A program made the position numbers and the translations under genes. Under the pieces are notes generated by a model. The model was not told the origin of the DNA and made no database searches. It worked only from the letters and a program-made list of their open reading frames with translations. Of a DNA stretch of 64,000 bases, positions 29,677 through 38,723 are shown one piece after another (the stretch's first letter is position 1; each line of letters starts with the position of its first letter). Source of the DNA: Maribellus comscasis (GTDB taxonomy: Bacteria; Bacteroidota; Bacteroidia; Bacteroidales; Prolixibacteraceae); NCBI RefSeq assembly GCF_009762775.1, contig NZ_CP046401.1, positions 5,654,001 through 5,718,000 of the forward strand, given 5' to 3'.

Positions 29677-29881
29677 AATTTCTATTTTTAAGTTTGAAAA
29701 TTTCAGTGACAAAAGAGAATATACGACTCTGTAATTTTCTTTGTCCTCTAGTCAAATACAGCTTTACATTTAATAATTTCAAATAATTCTCTAAAACGGC
29801 AACTTCCTAATCAATATGTACAAATACTGATCTTATTTTTTAACAGAAGTATTATTAATTATTCTTGATGGTCTGAATTAT

Positions 29882-30475
29882 TCAATTAATTACCAAAATC
29901 GTTTTTCTTTCAATTCCTTTTTGAAAAATTCGAATCATAAATTCAAGGTTTTTTTCTATTTGATTATTATCAGATAACATCAGAGGCATTTCCAATCCCT
30001 TCAACGTAGCAACAATATCAAGCGCAGATCTATTTATATCTTCATTTTCGAATTCGCCATTTTCTATTCCGTTTTTAAGGATCGTCTTAACAATCGAAAT
30101 CTCTTTTTCATCATATTTTCTTCTAACTCTTTCAATTGATCTTAAATAATTTAAGTATTCATTTTTCAATGATTTTTCAATCCTAAATAAATCTTTAAAA
30201 ACAAATACCCTGGTTGTTACATATTTTTCGATTTTTGATTTCCCAGTGACACCGGAATCTACAGCGTTTGTTAATTCCAGGTAAAGTTTTTCAAACTTTC
30301 TGTCAACAATAACCCGAAATAATTCCTCCTTACTTTCAAAGTAATGGTAAATAGCCCCTTTCGATTTGTCTGCAATTTCAGCTATTTCATCAATCGTTGT
30401 CTTCTTGTAACCGAACCTGTTAAATAAAGATATTGCTACTTCAATAATATGTTCTTTTGTATTTTTATTATACAT
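29882..30475 (-). CDS. TetR/AcrR regulator near the UbiB-phasin pair
   Basis: The 197-aa protein has HTH residues about 9-55 (core TTIDEIAEIADKSKGAIYHYF), similar to the other four minus-strand TetRs. Its start lies 12 bp from a 25-bp shared-type operator with a perfect left arm. It is divergent from the TetR at 30615, with a 139-bp intergenic region between. The gene it most likely controls downstream is the phasin-UbiB pair, together with itself. Ligand unknown. Confidence 0.85.
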   Translation of the reverse strand: MYNKNTKEHIIEVAISLFNRFGYKKTTIDEIAEIADKSKGAIYHYFESKEELFRVIVDRKFEKLYLELTNAVDSGVTGKSKIEKYVTTRVFVFKDLFRIEKSLKNEYLNYLRSIERVRRKYDEKEISIVKTILKNGIENGEFENEDINRSALDIVATLKGLEMPLMLSDNNQIEKNLEFMIRIFQKGIERKTILVIN

Positions 30476-30486
30476 ATTTACAATAT

Positions 30487-30511
30487 TTGACTAATATTGT
30501 TTTATATTCAA
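30487..30511. promoter_or_regulatory. TetR-type operator and -7 box in the divergent TetR intergenic region
   Basis: TTGACTA-N11-TATTCAA, 25 bp. On the minus strand TAGATTTG (30509-30516) is a perfect TAnnTTTG -7 box whose TTG overlaps the operator arm. It serves the minus-strand TetR; nothing comparable was seen for the + strand TetR. Confidence 0.7.
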
Positions 30512-30614
30512 ATCTAGAAATTATTTTTGTATATTACAAATAAGATTTTAATTAAATAAGTAAGATTTCACTTTACTTTAATACAAAATTTATTGTCTTG
30601 TTTTATTAAAAATC

Positions 30615-31202
30615 ATGAATACCAAAGATTTTATTATTGATGAATCGTTCAAGTTATTTTTGACGCATAGTTATGAAGGAGTTTCAATTAACCATTTAAG
30701 CAATGCTATATGTATGACAAAAGGTACCTTGTATCACCATTTTAAAAGCAAGGAAGAACTGTTCAAATTAGTAGTAGATAAGTATCTTTATATTCCTACG
30801 TTTAATATAGATGCTAAGACAAATAGTTTATATAAATTTATACAACAAGGTAATATACAAGCTGAAAAAAAATTACTTTTCTATTTTAAAGACAATAAGG
30901 TATTTACACCACTAGATTATTTTTCTTTCCTTGCTGATATTTTCCGACATTATCCAGATTTCGCAAAAAAGAAGAAGAAATTCGTAAATGTAGAAATAGA
31001 AAAAATAACATTCATATTACATAAAGCTATTAAAATAAGAGAGATAAGAGAAGATATTAACGTCCCTCTGATTGCTACTAGTTTTTTTTCTATGAATATG
31101 GGACTTTTAAGTAATCCATTCAGTGAAAATTCTATAGAAGAATCAATACTTATATTGAGAGAACAGAATTTTGAATTTTATAAATTGCTGAAAAGATCAT
31201 AA
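30615..31202 (+). CDS. TetR-family regulator (divergent, distinct subgroup)
   Basis: The 195-aa protein has an N-terminal HTH (about residues 5-50, core VSINHLSNAICMTKGTLYHHF) that differs from the other five TetRs. The C-terminus is richer in Phe and Lys. It is the only + strand gene between 18 and 55 kb. Its frame is compact and its HTH is intact, so it is likely functional. No operator of the shared type precedes it. It may respond to a different ligand and cross-control the divergent TetR. Confidence 0.85.
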   Translation: MNTKDFIIDESFKLFLTHSYEGVSINHLSNAICMTKGTLYHHFKSKEELFKLVVDKYLYIPTFNIDAKTNSLYKFIQQGNIQAEKKLLFYFKDNKVFTPLDYFSFLADIFRHYPDFAKKKKKFVNVEIEKITFILHKAIKIREIREDINVPLIATSFFSMNMGLLSNPFSENSIEESILILREQNFEFYKLLKRS

Positions 31203-31307
31203 AGTTCTACAAAGATTCTGAGCGTAAAGTAATGCTAGTTATTTAATAACTGTCACTCAAATGACTTCATCCTTTAAATTTTTCATTTTATTACTCTTAT
31301 GTCAAAC

Positions 31308-33758
31308 TTAGAAACTCATCTCAGCCCTGAAGAATATTCCATTTTTATCGGCAAAACCACTTTTTTCGTAAGTTACTCCTAACTGACGGACATATTCCAC
31401 GCGTAAAACCTTAAATATATTGGTCAGGCCAAATCCTATTTCAGCATAAGGTTTGCTCATTTCATTAGAATAATATCCCGGCAGGTCGAAAACAGGATGA
31501 TATGAATCGTTTAACATACCATAATGACATTTAAACGATACCATTTCCCGTAATTTAAATCTTCGTATAACGGGCAAATGGTTCAAAACAATTCCTCCGC
31601 CAGTCCAGTCAAGGTGTAAATTTGTATAAAGGTTGTGGGCAAAAGTGGCAAAGTGCAGAAGATTATAGCCATACTTTGAGTATCCCAACGACATGGAACC
31701 TGTAGGAAGGTCGAGTAAATCATAGGGCGCATCTCCCAACAGATATCCGCCATTTACCATGTAACGCATATTTATCATTCCCATATTTAACATGCCCGAT
31801 GCAGACGCATGAATCTGTGCGTAAATATCCAAATCATCAGACGCGCTGCCTGGCAGACCTGTTTTGCCAACATCAAGACTGAAATTAATTACAGGTAACT
31901 GGGTCAGATAATAAACACGGGCGAAGTAGTACTTATCGTAATGTTGTCCGAATGCAAACCTCGTATTGAAGAGAATTCCATAATTCGAGTAATTCTCATA
32001 TCCTGTGTTATTGCGAAGAAAATGAACATCAGGAGTTTGGGTACTGTATAGCCAGTATGGTTCTATTTCCACACATACATCGTTTTTAGTATTAAACTCC
32101 AGGTTTAATTTTATGCTCTTTTCCCCTTTTAAACATGGATTTTCCTCCCTGGCTGTAAATATGGAAATGAAATTGGAATTGCCTCTTTCATTTGGATTCT
32201 TTTTAATAAAACGCAGATACTTATCCTGCGACACTAATGTATAATCATCAGAATAAGATCCTCTTAAAATAAATTTATCTGTTTCACCCGGTTGCCACGC
32301 AAAGTTTGCTCCATATTTAAACTCTCCACTTCGGGTTCCATAGCCAATAATACCTCCAATCGTAAAATGCTCAAACATTTTCTCTCCTGTACGCAATGGT
32401 ACCGAAAATCGCTGACCTTCAATGGCATTGGTTGTGTAAATATCGAAAACGGGCCCAATTTGAAATTTCCCCAAATCAACATAACTGGTCAGTACCATTC
32501 CACCAATACCATCGACACTTCTTATAAATGAGTTTTCCTTTAATTTACTTACACGCAAATAGGTACCTTCGTCAAAACTGCTTTTTGAAGTAAATTCAGT
32601 ACGGTTCTTCCAGGTGCGGGGCTTTACTTCGTCCAACTCTGTAGAAGTAGAAAATTTAGTGTTCTTTGTCACCAACCAGTTCCCTTTTGAAACCTCGTTT
32701 ATTCTCTGCGAACCGTAGCGTGAAATGGTATCTTTATTCAGGGATAAGGAGAGATTCATGCTTATCTCCTGTTCATCATAAAACCACTCGTCTTTATCGT
32801 TACTTAAATAACTGACTTTTGCCCTGAACCCATTTACAAAATTTATGTTTGCTTCTTTTTGTAAATATGCATAAATATCAGTTAATGCAAAAGTACTGTC
32901 CTGTATAGTAAACCTTCCTGTAAACAAAGGATTGTACTTATTTTTAGGTGAAAACGAAAAACTGTAATATTTCTTCCCGTTTATGTTTGTACTGTCATTC
33001 AGGTAAAAATTGTATTGCGCCATTGCATTATTACTTAATGGCGAAACTATTCCCCTGTAAAGAATATTGATCTGATCCTTGTAAAAATCCAGGTCAACAA
33101 CTGCATGTAAAAGGATCATACTCTCAATAGTCTGGTTCAGTTTTGGAAATATTCCGTCAACCCGCCTGTAAACTATGCTGTCGTCTTTGTTTTGGCAATT
33201 GCTTCCCTCTTCTGCAAGATATATCGGGCTAAAACGAATATTCATACTATCAACCTGAACCGTTACTTCTTCCATGTTCGGGATAAACCTGTTGATTCGC
33301 GAGGTTGAATCAATTGCCAGATATACAGCGGTTCGCTTGTAGGTTTTGTAAGCATCTACATTTTCAATGTTTTGCCGGTTCTCTTTTTTATGTTCCTGTA
33401 TTTTCTGAAATAAAACTTTTGCCCTTGAAATTTCAGGCCTGACTGTTACCTCGCCCAATTGCAGGGTTTCTTCCGACAAGAATACAATAAGTGGATTTTC
33501 AGTAATATTTTTTGCCGGAATTTCTATTCGTTCGTAACCAACTGAAGAAACACACAGCGTATCTTTCGGTGACAACTTCAACAGAAACATTCCGTTCATA
33601 TCTGACATTGTTCCCGTGGTTGTCCCCTTAATCCAGATATTTGCATAAGGAATTGCTTCCTGTGATTTTTTATCTTTTATGGTGCCCGTTAATGCCTGAC
33701 CCATAGCCTCTACACCAAGTAAAGCAATAATGATGGTAAGAACTGTTTTGTATAACAT
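31308..33758 (-). CDS. DUF5686 outer-membrane protein with carboxypeptidase-regulatory-like N-terminus
   Basis: The 816-aa protein has a signal peptide (about residues 1-21, cleavage after GQA). A CarboxypepD_reg-like beta-sandwich follows (about 22-110, ALTGTIKDKKSQEAIPYANIWIKG). A DUF5686 body ends in a predicted beta-barrel with a C-terminal aromatic residue (FRAEMSF). This family is found in Bacteroidota outer membranes and has no known function. It is the last gene of a tightly packed minus-strand run starting at 40919. Placing it beside phospholipid-synthesis genes suggests a role in envelope lipid or outer-membrane assembly (inference). Confidence 0.8.
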   Translation of the reverse strand: MLYKTVLTIIIALLGVEAMGQALTGTIKDKKSQEAIPYANIWIKGTTTGTMSDMNGMFLLKLSPKDTLCVSSVGYERIEIPAKNITENPLIVFLSEETLQLGEVTVRPEISRAKVLFQKIQEHKKENRQNIENVDAYKTYKRTAVYLAIDSTSRINRFIPNMEEVTVQVDSMNIRFSPIYLAEEGSNCQNKDDSIVYRRVDGIFPKLNQTIESMILLHAVVDLDFYKDQINILYRGIVSPLSNNAMAQYNFYLNDSTNINGKKYYSFSFSPKNKYNPLFTGRFTIQDSTFALTDIYAYLQKEANINFVNGFRAKVSYLSNDKDEWFYDEQEISMNLSLSLNKDTISRYGSQRINEVSKGNWLVTKNTKFSTSTELDEVKPRTWKNRTEFTSKSSFDEGTYLRVSKLKENSFIRSVDGIGGMVLTSYVDLGKFQIGPVFDIYTTNAIEGQRFSVPLRTGEKMFEHFTIGGIIGYGTRSGEFKYGANFAWQPGETDKFILRGSYSDDYTLVSQDKYLRFIKKNPNERGNSNFISIFTAREENPCLKGEKSIKLNLEFNTKNDVCVEIEPYWLYSTQTPDVHFLRNNTGYENYSNYGILFNTRFAFGQHYDKYYFARVYYLTQLPVINFSLDVGKTGLPGSASDDLDIYAQIHASASGMLNMGMINMRYMVNGGYLLGDAPYDLLDLPTGSMSLGYSKYGYNLLHFATFAHNLYTNLHLDWTGGGIVLNHLPVIRRFKLREMVSFKCHYGMLNDSYHPVFDLPGYYSNEMSKPYAEIGFGLTNIFKVLRVEYVRQLGVTYEKSGFADKNGIFFRAEMSF

Positions 33759-33777
33759 GGCTTAATCTTCCCGTTCC

Positions 33778-34359
33778 CTACTTTTTTAGCAGCCAATAAA
33801 GTCCCTTTACCCCAATTCGTATGTCGTCCAATTTAAAAAGTATGATTATCTTTTCGATGTATGCTATTATTCCCCACGTGGCAACCACATATAACATCCA
33901 GGGATAAAAACCAAAAACGAACAATACAAAAAAGAATATGCTTTGAGCGTACCCGGCAGAAACGGCAGAATATAAATGTAATCCAGGAATTTTTCCGAAA
34001 CGGGCAAAAGAAACTACATAGCTAAGAATAAATATTCCGAGAAAGAGGAATAAAATCCAGGAATGAGGTTCAATTTCAGCCCATTTAAAAACGAAAAGCC
34101 CCAAAATAGCCATGGCATACGTACATATATCCGCAAGGTTATCGAGCGCGGCGCCAAAGTTGGTTTGCAGCTTAAACAGCCGCGCAATGTTTCCGTCCAG
34201 CACATCGCTTACCAGGCTAATACATAACAGGATTACGAATCCACTCTCGCGCCCGGTAAGCGCCATAAAAAGAATTACCGGGAATACCAGAAGCCGGTAC
34301 AAGCTGATAAAATTCGGGACATTTATGATGTTTTCTCCTTTTACTGTTATCTGTTTCAT
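33778..34359 (-). CDS. CDP-alcohol phosphatidyltransferase (operon copy)
   Basis: The 193-aa integral membrane enzyme carries the complete signature D-x2-DG-x2-AR-x8-G-x3-D-x3-D (from SDVLDG to DNLAD, about residues 52-78). It transfers a phosphatidyl group from a CDP-linked lipid to an alcohol such as glycerol phosphate, inositol or serine; the acceptor cannot be read from sequence. Six helices are expected. It lies 52 bp from the reductase gene and two genes away from the kinase-like and CdsA-like proteins that could make its CDP-lipid donor. It is distinct from the homologue at 50315-51004. Confidence 0.85.
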   Translation of the reverse strand: MKQITVKGENIINVPNFISLYRLLVFPVILFMALTGRESGFVILLCISLVSDVLDGNIARLFKLQTNFGAALDNLADICTYAMAILGLFVFKWAEIEPHSWILFLFLGIFILSYVVSFARFGKIPGLHLYSAVSAGYAQSIFFFVLFVFGFYPWMLYVVATWGIIAYIEKIIILFKLDDIRIGVKGLYWLLKK

Positions 34360-34411
34360 TGTTTTATGTTTAATATCTTAAAATTTATAACTTATTACTA
34401 ACGCTCATCTT

Positions 34412-35518
34412 TCAGGCTGCTTCATGTTCCCGTTTCTTTTTCTTATCGGAAACAGTCTCAATAAAATACTCCATCATTTTAGCGACAGATTTATAATCGG
34501 GACCTGTTTCCGTATTTTTCAGGAACTTGTCTCTTTGCCGCGTATCAAATAACATATCGGTTGAAGCATAACTTTCGGTAAACGACATTCCTGCAGAAAT
34601 CATTCTTTCAATAGGGTTCATTTCGCTTCGTTCCAGGTTTTTTACAGGGATAATTTGAATTGGTACCAACTGGTTCAGGGTATCAATAATGAAACTATTG
34701 GGAACTGGGTTTTTTGACACAAAATTCATTATCTCAGGAATCTCTTTCCCTTCCAGTACCTTGGTTAAATGTTCTGTTACTGTATCGATAGGGATTAAAT
34801 TCTGGGTAGCATCCGGATCGACATGTACCCGTACTATTTCATTGGGATACCTGTTACCCAGACTCAAAATTCTTTTTGAAAAATCAAAAATCCCGTAATC
34901 GGTTTTGGTTACACCGGTTTTCTGGTTTCCAACTACCTGTGACAACCTGATTATATGGCCATTCAGACCATTTTCTCGAATATTTGTCCTGACAACATTT
35001 TCAGCAAATCGTTTCGACTGTTCGTAATAGTTGCGGAAAGCCGAAATGTCATCATTCCCATAAAATTTCTCTTTAAAAATACCTTCTGACTTACCGCAGG
35101 AATATGCTGTTCCGATATAAAAAAAACGAGAGCTTTTTGTTGCATATCTTGAAAAGACTTTGATTGAGTTTTCAACTCCTTCGATATTGGTCGAGAAAAT
35201 TTCGTCCACCGACTTTTCATCGTATTTTAAACTGGCGGCAAAATGGAAATAATCGACATTGCCACTAAAAATGCTTTTTAGGATATTCCCATTCATGGCA
35301 AAGTGCTTGTCGAGCAAAGAATAATTGTAAACTTCGAGATTAGGAGTGTTTATTTCCTTTCCATCATTAATGAGTGCGAGTACTTCCCTCATTCTTTCTT
35401 CCGGGTCCTGGCCATTTCCACGAACCAGGGCAATAACCATGTAATGCTGTTTTAATAAATTGTTGATGAAATTTGAAGCAACGTATCCGTTTGCCCCGTT
35501 AATAATTACTGTTCTCAT
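34412..35518 (-). CDS. NAD(P)-dependent extended SDR / thioester-reductase-like protein
   Basis: The 368-aa protein has a Rossmann N-terminus (NGANGYVASNF, residues 8-18) and a YxxxK active site (YYEQSKRFAE, about residues 167-176). Its FHFAASLKYD and TNIEGVENSIKVF segments are typical of the NAD_binding_4 (male-sterility/thioester reductase) group. Such domains reduce acyl thioesters to aldehydes or alcohols, or act as sugar epimerases. Between kinase and phosphotransferase genes of lipid synthesis, a lipid- or polyol-modifying reductase is most likely. Substrate unknown. It ends in a Lys- and Arg-rich tail. Confidence 0.75.
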   Translation of the reverse strand: MRTVIINGANGYVASNFINNLLKQHYMVIALVRGNGQDPEERMREVLALINDGKEINTPNLEVYNYSLLDKHFAMNGNILKSIFSGNVDYFHFAASLKYDEKSVDEIFSTNIEGVENSIKVFSRYATKSSRFFYIGTAYSCGKSEGIFKEKFYGNDDISAFRNYYEQSKRFAENVVRTNIRENGLNGHIIRLSQVVGNQKTGVTKTDYGIFDFSKRILSLGNRYPNEIVRVHVDPDATQNLIPIDTVTEHLTKVLEGKEIPEIMNFVSKNPVPNSFIIDTLNQLVPIQIIPVKNLERSEMNPIERMISAGMSFTESYASTDMLFDTRQRDKFLKNTETGPDYKSVAKMMEYFIETVSDKKKKREHEAA

Positions 35519-35563
35519 ATTTCAATTTTTATATTTTGTTTTTCGTGTTTTTTCTAGTTGTGT

Positions 35564-36238
35564 TTAGAGGAATAATACCAAAACTGCTACCGCACTTAAG
35601 GGAATACTGAGATTATCTGATCCGCGCCAGCTTATCAATTCAGCGAAAGTGGTTACCACGGCAATCAGCATTGCCAGAAAGAATGTTTCAAAATCGAATA
35701 CCCCGCGGTGAAAAAAAAGCGCTATAATACTGATTATAAAACTTGAAAGCAGGAATGCTTTCGACCCCAGCCATGTTTTATTTAATTTTTTCCCGAATAT
35801 TTTTATTCTTCCATTGTAGGTTTTTATATTGATTCCGAGGATGGCTGCCATTGGATCTGAGATTGCCAGTATTAACATGGGAAGGATGTATATAAATTTA
35901 TTATCTGTAATATTTGCTATCATAAATGTAATGTAGATGGACAATGGCAGCAGGTAACTTCCAATTGATTTCCGCTCCACCCCGTGAATTGATTTCAATT
36001 GTTTCCCTTTCTTTGTAATAAATAATACGGCGGCAAACAAAAGAGCAAGTACCAAAATATACCAGTGTGAAGGGAAAATATAAGGAAATGGCACTGTTGC
36101 CAGAACTGAAGAAAAATGCGCAAATTTTCGGGTTATCTCTCCTGTGGGATTAAGCCTGCGATAAACCAACTCGTTAAATATCAACAGCAATCCGATCCCA
36201 ATCAAATAAACAAATGATAATACAAGCAAATTCTTCAT
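35564..36238 (-). CDS. Dolichol kinase/phytol kinase-like CTP-dependent membrane kinase
   Basis: The 224-aa protein has seven predicted helices and the conserved pattern of the SEC59/DGK1/VTE5 family: RKFAH near residue 38, SDPMAAILG near residue 126, KTWLGS near residue 153 and a late Glu in AELISWRGSD. These enzymes phosphorylate a lipid alcohol (dolichol, phytol or diacylglycerol) with CTP. It sits 11 bp after the CdsA-like gene, so kinase then cytidylyltransferase then phosphotransferase form an ordered CDP-lipid route. The identity of the lipid alcohol is unknown. Confidence 0.75.
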   Translation of the reverse strand: MKNLLVLSFVYLIGIGLLLIFNELVYRRLNPTGEITRKFAHFSSVLATVPFPYIFPSHWYILVLALLFAAVLFITKKGKQLKSIHGVERKSIGSYLLPLSIYITFMIANITDNKFIYILPMLILAISDPMAAILGINIKTYNGRIKIFGKKLNKTWLGSKAFLLSSFIISIIALFFHRGVFDFETFFLAMLIAVVTTFAELISWRGSDNLSIPLSAVAVLVLFL

Positions 36239-36249
36239 TTTTATCTTTT

Positions 36250-36999
36250 TTAAGTTGCAATAAATTGAAAGTAAAATGCAGACCAGGCGCCACCTGCAAT
36301 AAGGCTATCAAATCGGTCAAGGAAACCACCGTGCCCGGGAATAAGATTACTGTAATCTTTTACTTTGTATTTTCTTTTATAAAGCGATGCAAGCACATCC
36401 CCGGCGAATGCAAAAACTACCGTCCCGGTTGCAAAAACTAACAACTCGGTAATAGTGCCCGTGAAAAGGTTTTTTAATAAGAATGCGCTGATTAATGCAA
36501 TAATAATTCCACCTGTCAGTCCTCCCAATGTTTTATTCGGACTTATCCCGGGCAGTATCTTTTTCCGGCCCCAAAGCTGGCCTGTAATTTGGCTGAAACT
36601 GTCGAAAATGGATATGACAAGAAAAGTATACAGGGTAAGTTCCATTTTCAACAGGCTAAAAAGCAAAAACCATAACGAAATGACGATAAAGGTTATAATT
36701 GAAGTAAGAAAAAAAGGAATATGCTTATTGTTGGAATTAAAGAAGAGCATGGTAAGTTCAACTGACCCGGCACAAATAATAAGTACCGTCAGAAAATGGA
36801 AAACAAATGGCTGAACAGTAATACTGAAAAATAAAATATTGATGATTATAAAATAAACAAAATATTTTGTGTAGCTCTTTTTTGCGAGTTCAGGAGCTTT
36901 CTTTCTATTGATCAGGTAAAAACCAATTCCTCCAAGAAGAAAATAAATTAGTATTATGATATAAATTGTTCTTATCATACGTTTAGTTTCCTTTAGCAA
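36250..36999 (-). CDS. cdsA: Phosphatidate cytidylyltransferase-like (CdsA family)
   Basis: The 249-aa membrane protein shows the CDS signature in its C-terminal third: YKRKYKVKDYSN, LIPGHGGFLDRFDSL (about residues 207-233), preceded by SPNKTLGGL near residue 154. It activates a phospholipid with CTP to CDP-lipid. It overlaps the upstream TauE/SafE gene by 17 bp. A second CdsA besides the expected housekeeping one suggests a dedicated lipid pathway (inference; the housekeeping copy is not in this window). Confidence 0.85.
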   Translation of the reverse strand: MLKETKRMIRTIYIIILIYFLLGGIGFYLINRKKAPELAKKSYTKYFVYFIIINILFFSITVQPFVFHFLTVLIICAGSVELTMLFFNSNNKHIPFFLTSIITFIVISLWFLLFSLLKMELTLYTFLVISIFDSFSQITGQLWGRKKILPGISPNKTLGGLTGGIIIALISAFLLKNLFTGTITELLVFATGTVVFAFAGDVLASLYKRKYKVKDYSNLIPGHGGFLDRFDSLIAGGAWSAFYFQFIAT

Positions 37000-37783
37000 T
37001 CATTAATATTCCTAAACCCAACATTATGGCAGCATACCAGTGCCGAACCTGGTTTTCAGATTTGTTTAATTGACTGGTATGTATCAGTTTAGGTCCCAGT
37101 AATGCCCCAATTGTTGAACCTGCAGTCAGAAAGCAAACCAGGGTCAGGTCGATTTTACCAATTAGCAAATGGGCTCCTGTAGCAAATATTGTATTCACCA
37201 GTACAATCAATAGCGATGTGCCAATAACCATCTTGAATGGTATTCCAATAGAAAGTAATCCGGCAAGAACCGGCGCAGTTCCACTGGTTCCAAATGTGCC
37301 TGTTATCAGCCCCGCAGCCAATCCGAAAGACGAACCTTTAAATGTTCGGAGATTTTTTAACGATGTTATTTTCTCTTTCTTTCCTTCTTCGCTGGTACCC
37401 TTTCCGGCACTATAAACTATATATAGTGCAATCAAAATTGAATAAATACCAAAAGCCGTTTTTAATGCCACGTTGCTAATTTTGCTGGTTATTTTTGCAC
37501 CAATAAAAGCCCCGATAATTCCAGTTATTATAAAAAGTGTGGCCACCCGAAAATCGATATGATTTTTTCTGTAATGCCCCAGAGATCCCACAATGCAAAT
37601 GGGCAGGGTAGCAGCGAGTGAAGTAGTTACTGCAGTTTGAGCAGGAACACCAATAATAAGAGTAAGTATGGGAATAAAGAAAAATCCGCCACCACCACCC
37701 GTCATCGTACCCAAAAATCCAATAACCAAGCCCAGAAGAGGTAATAAAAAATAAATGTTTTGTATCTCAGAAAATTCAATCAT
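36983..37783 (-). CDS. TauE/SafE-family membrane transporter
   Basis: The 266-aa protein has eight helices and the TauE/SafE (DUF81) repeats: GLVIGFLGTMTGGGGGFFFIP near the N-terminus and AAGLITGTFGTSGTAPVLAGLL in the second half. Members export or import small sulfonates, sulfite or organic acids. It overlaps both neighbours (17 bp and 8 bp), so it is coexpressed with CdsA and DUF6134. A sulfonate or anionic head-group precursor would fit a lipid cluster, but this is speculative. Confidence 0.8.
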   Translation of the reverse strand: MIEFSEIQNIYFLLPLLGLVIGFLGTMTGGGGGFFFIPILTLIIGVPAQTAVTTSLAATLPICIVGSLGHYRKNHIDFRVATLFIITGIIGAFIGAKITSKISNVALKTAFGIYSILIALYIVYSAGKGTSEEGKKEKITSLKNLRTFKGSSFGLAAGLITGTFGTSGTAPVLAGLLSIGIPFKMVIGTSLLIVLVNTIFATGAHLLIGKIDLTLVCFLTAGSTIGALLGPKLIHTSQLNKSENQVRHWYAAIMLGLGILMIAKGN

Positions 37784-38498
37784 TAATATCGCTTGTTGTA
37801 ATTCTTTTTAGTTCTATGGTTCCTGTTGCATGTTTCATTTGTGCGTACTGTAATATTCCTCCTTCATAGAAATAGCTGTTAAGCTCCTTTTCGTTTTCGT
37901 CTTTTATTGCATAAGTGTGCTCACTCACAGAATTTATCTGCTGCATTTCCGCGCTTCTCTCCTTGTATATATTTTTTATTCCTCTTGGTTCGTTGAAGTA
38001 AATCAGGCTGCCACTGTACGTAATGGAATCGTTTATGATTGTGGTATCGCCATTAGCAACACGCAGATAGGAGTTATTTATACGTTTGAGCCAAATAGTC
38101 GAATTTATCCTCCCGTTTTTATAGGTTTCGACTTGGGAACTTTGTAATATCCCTTGATTGTAGACGGTGTGCTGAACATATTTGATATGGTATGAAAAAA
38201 GAAGATTTACTTTCACATCGGTTACCGCTTCAACACTCAAATTCCCACTCTCGCCTGTTTGTCTGACTGAAAACTCACCAATATATGCACCCAATAGGTG
38301 CATAGTATATCTACTTGTTAAATCATTCGGTTTGGCAGAAACGGGTGTAAAAAGAAGAATGCCAAGTATTAGGCATAAAAAAAGGCTTAAACCATTGTTC
38401 TCGTGCTTATTAGGTTTTATTCTTCCTGAACAACGATACCAAAGTAATTCAATATTAGTCAAATGGCTTTTCTCTATTGTATTTAAATTAATCTCCAT
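37776..38498 (-). CDS. DUF6134-like exported protein
   Basis: The 240-aa protein has a late signal-like helix (about residues 36-54, ending PVSA) after a 35-residue polar stretch. The true start may therefore be internal, but no other ATG exists in that stretch. The mature part is rich in beta-structure (YTMHLLGAYIGEFSVRQTG, YSGSLIYFNEPRGI) and matches the DUF6134 lipoprotein-like/OMP-associated family. No catalytic residues are evident. It overlaps TauE by 8 bp and the small winged-helix gene by 11 bp, so it is part of the same operon. Confidence 0.65.
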   Translation of the reverse strand: MEINLNTIEKSHLTNIELLWYRCSGRIKPNKHENNGLSLFLCLILGILLFTPVSAKPNDLTSRYTMHLLGAYIGEFSVRQTGESGNLSVEAVTDVKVNLLFSYHIKYVQHTVYNQGILQSSQVETYKNGRINSTIWLKRINNSYLRVANGDTTIINDSITYSGSLIYFNEPRGIKNIYKERSAEMQQINSVSEHTYAIKDENEKELNSYFYEGGILQYAQMKHATGTIELKRITTSDIND

Positions 38499-38706
38499 CG
38501 ATGTCCTTAATTACCATTATTTTACTAACCTTCTGATCACCTAGAAAATAGATCTTGTCTTCACGGGCAAGCCAACCCAGTGCCAATAGCACATCCTGTC
38601 GTTGCATCAACAATCTTTTCTCGATCTCGAAAACAGAACTAATCTGGCTTTTATCCAGAAATTGCCAGATTTTTAAGGCATTTTTTTCTATTTGTGATTT
38701 AATCAT
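38488..38706 (-). CDS. DUF2582 winged-helix protein
   Basis: A small winged helix-turn-helix protein. I start it at ATG 38706 (MIKSQIEKNALKIWQFLDKS), which fits the domain; the frame itself opens at 38733. The fold spans essentially all 72 residues, with a wing at EDKIYFLGD. DUF2582 proteins are short and uncharacterised, possibly regulatory. It lies inside the lipid operon, between the patatin-barrel gene (17 bp) and DUF6134 (11-bp overlap), so it could be an operon-internal regulator. Confidence 0.7.
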   Translation of the reverse strand: MIKSQIEKNALKIWQFLDKSQISSVFEIEKRLLMQRQDVLLALGWLAREDKIYFLGDQKVSKIMVIKDIDGD

Positions 38707-38723
38707 ATCCAATGTATTAGTTC

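Noticed and set aside
29749..29755. TTGACTA half-site upstream of the phasin-like gene considered as a full operator
   Set aside because: The left arm and a near -7 box are present, but no second arm exists at 25-26 bp.
38457..38463. TAGTCAA half-site considered as another TetR operator
   Set aside because: It lies within the DUF6134 coding region and has no matching left arm at the required spacing.
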